Shown here in pieces: positions 56,640-64,000 of a stretch of DNA of 64,000 bases. Origin of the DNA: Pisolithus tinctorius (lineage: Eukaryota > Basidiomycota > Agaricomycetes > Boletales > Pisolithaceae); the NCBI GenBank assembly GCA_024663395.1, contig JANFAH010000089.1:62001-126000 (forward strand), read 5' to 3'. The notes beneath the pieces are model-generated. The model ran no database searches. It worked only from the letters and a program-made list of their open reading frames with translations, and was not told where the DNA came from. The position numbers and the translations under genes are program-made. The stretch's first letter is position 1; every line of letters begins with the position of its first letter.

Positions 56640-57560
56640 CAGTTTACAGCCATTCAACAGGGTTCCAGGAAAAAACGTAGCACAAGCATTGGTACCCCCC
56701 CCTGTGATCGGCTACGCAGCTGCATGAGCAGCTTATGCCATCTCCAACTTGCCAAGATACGAGATCGGCAGGAACTCTATCAACCATCAGGCTAGCATGG
56801 ACTAGGAGCGTCTGTGACCTTGAACCTATTGAAATGCATCGCAAAAGACGGGGTCCCACCTTCGAGTGGGGCCTGCAAGCCACCTTGAGGGCTTCTTCTA
56901 CCTGGACTTGAAGATAAATGAATTTGCGTACACAAGAGCTGCCCAGCGTGACCATCCAATAGAACAGTAGACAAAGAGCGACAGGTGCCCAGTCTGCTAG
57001 AATCCATGATCCGTGAGAATCAGAGTGTGTAAAAGGACAACCAGTCCTACTATTCAGCCAGGCGCTCAGGCAGTGCATGCGCCCAACTGATAATTCTAAC
57101 GTTCAATATCCCACAAACACAACGCAGATATGCGGGACTGGTGGCTTTCTTGTAAGACCTCAATGGGGTAAAATGAGACCAAGTCAGCGTGGGAGAATTC
57201 ACTGTCTAATCCACTACTCCGCGCTACATGGGGATAGGTGAATCATCACAGCGATCACCTGAAGAGTGTTGAATTGTAGTGTGATGTTGGCGCAGCGGTC
57301 GGTAAAATTAGTAAGGCGACAATTGGGCGCTTTGTGGGGACTGTACCCTACACCACGGAAGTCATTAACTACCTCTGTCAGGGTGGAGTACCCACTACAA
57401 GTTCGCGACTGGTATGCACTGGGTGTCCCCGGCGACTTACTTGTGCCACGTATTACTATCGATTCCATAACGCCGTCAGGCAGAGGAATAAATTTTGGCC
57501 AGGAAACACTGGCGTACGGGGGTTAACTAAGCAGGGTTGCGGAGAATCAAAACCATTAAC
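56640..57560. repeat. Repeat unit, copy 3 (downstream part)
   Basis: Aligns with 59,010-59,900: GTGATC.GC..C (56,703 and 59,028), ACACAAGAGCTGCC.AGCGTGACC (56,931 and 59,301), ATCCGTGAGAATCAG (57,008 and 59,389), ACCCTA.ACCACGGAAG (57,347 and 59,763). The motif near 57,350 is also shared with 50.6, 54.36 and 63.59 kb. Confidence 0.65.
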
Positions 57561-58338
57561 CGCACTGATAGCAACGAATAACTCCGTCTCGTAAACGACC
57601 CTAAGAAAACTCTTAACACATGCCAACCACACTCTTGGTACCCGGGTACTTGGAGACAGGCAAGCAAGCCTGCCCACAGCAACGAGTAACCCTATTTATG
57701 TCTCCTGGAAGCGTTCGCGAGAGGTGGGTATGGCCCGGACGGTCCGTCTGGACCTTGACAATTGTGCACGAGTAATTTACAGAAGAAAACATGTAATGAA
57801 TCCATCTCAAAGCATTAGTATGGGTTTTCTTTCTACGAAATCTTCGCTAAATGATGCGAAGGGTATGTGAAGAGTGTATCCTTTGCATGACTACTGGTTA
57901 TTGCCGTCATGTTGGGGTCGCATATTGGGACTGTGATATATTGTTTCGTTGTCATTAATTTCCGGAACCTGCACAGACAATGGAAGGGACAAAAAAATGT
58001 TTATACAGGCATCGACCACCCTCTATGGGTAGACTCACATTGTTGATGGGGCCCCTATCTGGGGCTTGGTTGAGAGGAACTTCAGGTTCAGGAACGTTCG
58101 CGGGTGTATACGAATCACTGCATCATTTCCATGAGCGCACGAGTGGAGCAAAGAAGGGTACCGTACTGATTAACATTATCGGAGTGCAGCAACACCTCGA
58201 GCTCATGAGGGTGAAGTTGAATATCGGTTTCGCCAAACATTGTTCCGCCTATGGAGGCGTACACAACAGGCTCAGGAACTACAATCTGCTAAACGAAAGT
58301 TCACACGTGCATCAACCGCTCTCCACGTAAAAACTCAC

Positions 58339-58545
58339 GTCGTCGGGGTGGATGGCATTTGCACCTGGAGCACCTGGAGCTTGAGATGGAAACGCACTAG
58401 CAATTGCACTAGAACTGGGCGAACTGGTGTGCCATGGCATGAGCGCACAACGAGTGGAATAACGAGGGTTGACAAACAAAGTAGCTGGGCCCTCATAGTG
58501 TCCGGGTCCTTCGAATTCAGAAGTAGCAATGATCTTGTCAGGCAT
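58339..58545 (-). CDS. Orphan family member, open first exon
   Basis: Exon of 69 codons with no stop: start MPDKIIATSEFEGPGHYEGP, end APGANAIHPDD at the donor GTGAGTTTTTACG (58,338). A TATA-like CCCTTTTAAAAA box lies 76 bp upstream (58,621-58,632), the same spacing as in the 56.5-kb copy. The following exon is not resolved; a CATGGAAATGATGCAG acceptor near 58,120 resembles the acceptor of the 44.2 and 53.0 kb copies. The predicted peptide is Pro/Ala/Ser-rich with no known motif. It could be a decaying gene. Confidence 0.35.
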
Positions 58546-58620
58546 TGTCGAAGAATTTACAGGACTCGAGTCTTCTGCACTTGGATTGGGTCGAGGACTT
58601 CATCTCTACGACACCTTGCC

Positions 58621-58632
58621 TTTTTAAAAGGG
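58621..58632 (-). promoter_or_regulatory. TATA-like box of orphan family copy
   Basis: CCCTTTTAAAAA, 76 bp upstream of the start at 58,545. Confidence 0.45.
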
Positions 58633-58999
58633 CTATCAGAGTGCATGTTGTTTTACAGCCATTCAGCGTGGTTCAATGGATGCAGTGTCGATTTCGGTGG
58701 GTCAAAGAGCAGCGAATTTCACTCAACAACTTTTTCACCGAATGCAAACGATCATAGATTTGCATCTTGATCCATAACACGATGTTCTCCCTCTATTACC
58801 GTCAGAACTCAGAACCGGCGGTCGACAAGACGCCATGGGAGAACATGCATGGCAATATGCCAATACGTCGCGGAATAGTGAATAGTCCGGAGTGCTCCCT
58901 TGATCATCATCTTCGTGGCGATCTGATCTCAAAAAATAATGCATGTTAGCCATCAACTGATCTCTTTCTTTCCCATCATCCGAAAGTTGCGGAACAGAC

Positions 59000-60240
59000 G
59001 TACCACGTCCATAAGTGCACCTCCCTGTGATCAGCCGCAACACGAACAGCACACGCCGCCTCCAATTCATGTACGTGTTCTATCCGTGCTAGCCTCCGTG
59101 CATTTACCGACTGATTTGAAGACTCTAACTGACCTCGTGTCTTGGCAAGGAAGACCCGTGACCTTGGACCTATTTGTACACTGCGGAATGATGAGATGTG
59201 ATCGACAGAGTTCTGCCCCAGAGTGTGGTCCTCGATGAATGGGGCACACATGCTATGCTCATTTCAGGGCTTCTGGAAATCAGGCTGAACAATCTTGTAT
59301 ACACAAGAGCTGCCAAGCGTGACCTTCGCAATTGACCAGTACACAGAGAACGATTTGATTTTAGCTGCCCAATGCTGTTGAAACTCGCAATCCGTGAGAA
59401 TCAGCTATGCGAAAATACAACCTAAGGATCACATATCATGCTCTCAACTAATCCTGATGAACTTCTTATCCCACGAACATGGGTAGAGTCGTCACTATGC
59501 GATTGGGAAGAATTGCAACTTTCCTGGAGTCAGATAGTAATGTCAGAAGTTATGCGAGATAAGCGGAGAACTCACCCTGGATTGCAGATAACGACGACAT
59601 CAAAATTGGAGACCCAATTTGTCCCCGTGGCGCTTTAAGCTACACGACCCAGTGTGAGTGGAGCAGCAGAACAGGTAGATGGAAGACTTTAACGGAACAA
59701 AGCGCGAGCTCCGCGGACGCACAATGCAGTCCTGCAACGGCGGGACGTTCCGCGGAGGACTTTACCCTATACCACGGAAGCCTTGCCAATGTATTACATA
59801 ACTACATCCGTGAGTCAAGGCGGACGCGCGGAATACCCACCTGACTAGGCCCACTGGACGTCCGCCGCGGCGACTCAGTTCTGCCGGTTTATAGATTATG
59901 TAAGCGAGGCCAACTTGGCGCGGAGGCCGTGACCTGTGTAACGTTCCCCCATCATGCAAGTTTAATGGAAAGTGTGGCTGCCTGAGTGGCGTCTTGAATG
60001 TAGAGTATCGACGCCATAGGAGTGCGCCATTAGATGGGCACAGCTAAACCGTTGCACTGGAAAGAAAATGGTATTAAACTTGGACATTCAGGCACGATGA
60101 ACATGCTGCACGGTTCACTGCCCACAGTGCGGACGGCGCAAACCTTGAAAGTTGCTTGCAGCCAAATCAGCAGCCCACTGTGAAACTCATAGGCCCAAAT
60201 GGCGTCGGTGAGGGAAAACCCTGCGAAGATAAATTAGTGA
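59000..60240. repeat. Repeat unit, copy 4 (downstream part)
   Basis: Partner of 56,640-57,560 (anchors listed there). Similarity fades after about 59,900. No coding sequence is called. Confidence 0.6.
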
Positions 60241-62300
60241 GTCTGGGGATATGGCGACTGCGTCCAAGCGTTCGGAATCATGTAACGAGGTAGTATGCAT
60301 AACGAGTAGCCTAGAAGTCCCCGGGAGGGAGGTCGATGTTGTGCAACTGATGGTAATGATGACGGAGTACGTCGCTATTGTAAGCAGTTGGCGTTCAGGG
60401 TACGCAACGAGTATCCAAGAGAACAAATACTCCGCTTGATGGAAGAGGTGTTGCCTGATACCAGAAATGGTGGTCAAAGCAGAGCTGCGGGGAATTAGGG
60501 GCAATATCAAACATGGGCACCTGCAGTCTTGGCACCCTGGGCACTCAGAAACAGCCGAGTAGACTCATCCACAGTCACATCGCGTAAGGTGAGCGGAAGT
60601 GAAGACATCCGAGTATGTAGCATAAAGACGTCAAAAATGTAAAACATGTAAATGAAATTAATTGAGTTGAAGGGTGACATACCGTCTCTGGATAGCAATC
60701 ACCTCTCATTTACTGAACAACACACTTTGGAGCAACGAGTGTTGCAAGGTACCGGGCGTCATCCTCGACAAAAGGCCGTTGATAGGTCTATCATCTTGAG
60801 AAGATCTCTTGATGATGACTAGAAGAGGACAAACTCAACCTTCAGTACCCATTAGAAGCAGATAAACGAGGCATTCAAACGTTCATAGTGCGGGGCTTTT
60901 TCTTCGGAGCGCGACTAAAATGATGCATACCTCGTGCATCGTTTCGAACGATAGCGAAAAGTGCACAGCAGGTTGCAGCGCCATATCCTTGAGGACAAGG
61001 ACGTTGGGAGGACAGGAAAGAGGCGCAGTAGTATTGACTCCGAGATGAATTGGCACAGAACTGACTAAGTTGGTAAAAAGAGAAGCAAAACAGATGATGA
61101 TGCACAGCAGGATACCCCAAAGCTCGTTGTGTTCGCATGATGCGATGATGATGCGCTGTCGGCAGATTCACGGGGACGAGTTCCAGACATAATGATAGGC
61201 TAGTTGGCGACTCAAAGAAACGAATGTGACAACGATAAGATCAATAAGCGCTGAAGCCAGCCACTGAGCCAACGCCGCTGATTGCTCATCATTTTTTGAC
61301 TTCCAAGCACTGTCTACAATAGCCTACTTTCCTTCCCTAGGATATAGCAGCCCCTGAGGTTACACGGCTTAGATGGCTAAATTGGCCCAAGTACGAACCA
61401 TACAGATTGTCGTTGCAATGCGTGCCGCCCATACTGTACCCATGTACGTTAACACACATGGCGTCATTGACTACCACTGCTAGGGTCTATGTGATGTCCC
61501 TGCAGGCACTATAAGTTCACAACATTGCGATCACCACAGGCAAAAGCAATGACAGCATTAAGTGGGGAGATTATTGGGATCTGTAGTTGCATAAGTTCTG
61601 CAATAGCACGTTTCACGATGCCCAGAACCAGACTACCTGCTACTAGAGGGAGCATGCTGGCCCAGACAAAGCAAGAAGAACGCTGGTACACAGAGGGGAT
61701 ACACCTAGGAGGTATGTAAATGTTAGACACCAGCAATAGCTTCGCGAATCACAAATTTTGATCGTTGGTTTTCATGTGGCCACGGGTTAAGGGCCCCAAG
61801 GCGTCGACTATGTCACACACGGCCTGAACAAGGCGAGATTGACAACACAATCCTGCTTGGATGGCATGGCATCAAAACCGGTTTGGTGTGGTCCGCAGCG
61901 AGGGTTGAGTCACAGATTGCTGCTCAAAGCATGCAGACCAAAACCATGGTGTTTAAATATCATACCTGTACTGTAGGTTCAAAGATCGTCGCATGCCTTT
62001 TCTTTTGGGCGTGTGCGATAAGCTTGATGACCACCCAAGAACATATGACCAAATTCATTGGCGTGGGGCGTAGGCACACGTTAGCTGACGAGAAGGGCTT
62101 TGGAATTTTCTTATGGCAACAAGAGAGAAAAGAAAAGAAAATCTGGCGATGTTCTTACATGAGCAGGCGCAACTGGGAGGGGGGCGGTACAAAAGTAACG
62201 ACCACGAAAATATGTAGAAGGGCTATATCAAGCCACTAAATACATTGACCTTCTACGAGCCGTTACCTAAGAGTCCGGGGATTTCGGGCGTGTGTAACAA
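60241..62300. other. No gene called
   Basis: Short frames only (for example plus 61,883-62,239), without motifs. Probably degraded repeat-unit sequence. Confidence 0.3.
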
Positions 62301-62367
62301 CGAACCGGGAAAAGCGGCCTGGTAAAAATTTTCATGCGTGTATCAACCACTCTTACGAGAAACTCAC

Positions 62368-62553
62368 ATGGTCAGTCTCGTTGGGCTGGTTTCCGTCTCC
62401 TATTGCGCCGGCAACACTGGGTATGCTGCTGCATCATTGAATGAGTGCACGACGAGCGGAACAGAGAGGGGAGACCTACTTGCCAACGTGGTCAAAGTGC
62501 ATCAGCTCGTTAGGCTCATGAGGGGCAGGAGCCGACTGGGTGTCGTTAGGCAT
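62368..62553 (-). pseudogene. Orphan family copy, first exon broken
   Basis: Start MPNDTQSAPAPHEPNELMHF at 62,553, 38 bp below a CCCCTTTAAAA box (62,591-62,601). The donor GTGAGTTTCTCG at 62,367 follows NQPNETDH. An in-frame stop lies after ARRALIQ. The promoter-to-start spacing groups it with the 44.2-kb gene (37 bp) rather than the 56.5/58.5-kb copies (76 bp). Confidence 0.4.
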
Positions 62554-62590
62554 TATTGGATGATATGGACGGCCGTCACAAGCCCTCTGC

Positions 62591-62601
62591 TTTTAAAGGG
62601 G
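62591..62601 (-). promoter_or_regulatory. TATA-like box of orphan family copy
   Basis: CCCCTTTAAAA, 38 bp upstream of the start at 62,553. Confidence 0.4.
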
Positions 62602-62799
62602 TGCACGTCAGGTTAATGCATCCCAAGGTATTCACTGGATGCAGTGCAGTGTCAGCGTGTAGAGGGGCAGCATTGAAGTTTGAAGTACATGCAGTATCAC
62701 TCCATCCCAGTGATCTGAAATCGTGAATCAGGCACCAGAAAGCGATAGCCGTTGAGCAATTCAAATACCAACTTTTCATTCGTTATCAACTGTAGAAGA

Positions 62800-63640
62800 A
62801 AACGCACCACGGCAGAACTCCTCCACCGTAATGAGCTGCAGGATGCAAGGCGTACACCGCGCCTGAACGATGTGTGCAGTCTTCCGTTCACCTCGTATCT
62901 TGGATAGGAGCGGTGACCCTGAATGTGCCTCCCCATAGTAGGGTGAGATGGAATTTATGGAGTCAACTGCGGTGTCGGTAGAAACGAATTATTACACACA
63001 CGTTTTCACCATATTTGAGGCGTGACCTTACAAATTAGACTAGTGGATGGAGAGTGGGTGGTCGTCGCCAATGAACTTGCTGATATTCACTTTCTGAACC
63101 AGTCGGGCTGTAAAAAAAAACACACCTGCCACATGCACTGCATGTTGTGAGTGGTCGTAAAAATTTCCGCATGACCAAACAGATTAATAGACGAACATCA
63201 TCACGAAGAAGAGACCAGAACGCCGGACCAATGTTGTATCGACACAGGGTAACAATACCAGCAACCATGACGGGGCTAACCGCACTAGGTTACATGTCAC
63301 GGTATGACCAGAGGCAGCGGGCGAACCCTCGAGTTCTAGTGTTTTCATTCTCTCGACGCCATAAGCAGAAGCAGGGCAAGCTAAGTTACCGAGAGTCCCT
63401 CTAAACGGGGCGCGAACCGCACCGGGAAACTAACGCTACATTTTCGCGGGAGAATTAAGATCGAAAGGATTAGAGCCCCGCCTTCGATCATGTTCGCAAT
63501 GCACAGGAGTTCCCTGTATCATAAGGCGTCAGCACGGCAGCCGGTAACATTTGAGTACCGTTGACCGATACACTGGGATCGTGCGTGGAGACCCTACCCT
63601 TTACAATTTGCCAAAAACGTGTCAGCTACATCAACGACTT
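62800..63640. repeat. Repeat unit, copy 5
   Basis: Shares with copies 3 and 4 the blocks CTCGT.TCTTGG.TAGGA (62,892), GTGACC (62,913) and a late motif GACCCTACCCTTTACAATTT (63,590) equivalent to ACCCTACACCA at 57,347. Diverged. Confidence 0.5.
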
Positions 63641-64000
63641 CGCAGGCATAATGCTCACAATCTGCAAAAGTAATTTGAATGAAAAATGAATTGTGTGTGT
63701 GGAATGGCCCTTGCGGTTTGTCTCCAAACAAGGTTCAGAAATGACTGCCTTCCTTGATTTATGGCCAACAATTATGTAATTGGAGCATAGGATTGCGGAG
63801 TCACTGGCTGGAAGTCACGTAGACGCGGCCACGCCTCTGCAGTGTGGAACACGCGTCTTGGACCGCTTACCTCCAGGTGCAACGAGCAACCATTGATGCG
63901 TTATTTTAGTTTCTTCGTGAATGTGCCAGGTCCGATGCCGTCCGATATTAACTGATACTATACCGTTTCACTACAAGGTCAACAGCAGCATTTAAACTCG
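63641..64000. other. Right edge, no gene called
   Basis: No motif or long frame was recognised. Confidence 0.3.

Noticed and set aside
1..64000. CRISPR arrays, rRNA operons, bacterial operon features
   Set aside because: None seen. Repeats present are transposon or gene-family repeats, and the genes are spliced eukaryotic genes.

Overview
The window looks like a piece of a basidiomycete (Agaricomycete-type) fungal chromosome. The evidence is intron-rich genes with 45-75 nt introns and GT..AG borders, a beta-trefoil lectin of mushroom type, and a block of Copia LTR retrotransposons and Tc1/mariner elements that is strongly CpG-depleted with excess TG/CA, as expected from deamination of methylated CpG.

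Region 1 (about 1-20,350) is a nested transposon graveyard. It holds Copia gag/protease/integrase fragments on both strands, a solo Copia LTR inside an integrase (5-bp duplication GTCAC), a Tc1 element inside a Copia gag, an unrelated solo LTR (duplication GTGTG), two non-autonomous Tc1-type elements (one is a 1.58-kb element with 641-bp near-perfect inverted arms), and a gag-protease Copia element (16,609-20,126, duplication AATTA) that has split a ricin-B-type lectin gene. CpG frequency returns to normal in the 3' half of that broken lectin gene, so the compartment border lies inside one gene.

Region 2 (about 22,900-41,500) is ordinary gene space: a conserved protein with a nucleotidyltransferase-like look (22,898-24,121,+), xylulokinase (25,193-28,009,+), an M3 zinc metallopeptidase of the saccharolysin/thimet oligopeptidase type (28,491-31,341,-), a secreted FAD-linked oxidase of the berberine-bridge type (33,187-35,293,-), the mismatch-repair endonuclease PMS1 (36,065-40,090,+), and an unrecognised multi-exon gene (from 40,360,+). 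These are unrelated housekeeping or metabolic genes; the xylulokinase and peptidase are convergent, and the oxidase and PMS1 are divergent.

Region 3 (about 44,000-64,000) contains no gene I can name. It is built from decayed copies of one repeated unit. A small minus-strand gene can be recognised in several copies by a TATA-like CCCCTTTAAAA box, a start codon at 37-38 or 76 bp, a GTGAGTTT splice donor, and a 52-55 nt intron in front of a RSYTL-type exon. The least damaged member (44,182-44,491) would encode 85 aa. This lineage-specific, tandemly duplicated and decaying family is the best candidate in the window for something undescribed. I found no rRNA, no convincing tRNA and no CRISPR array.
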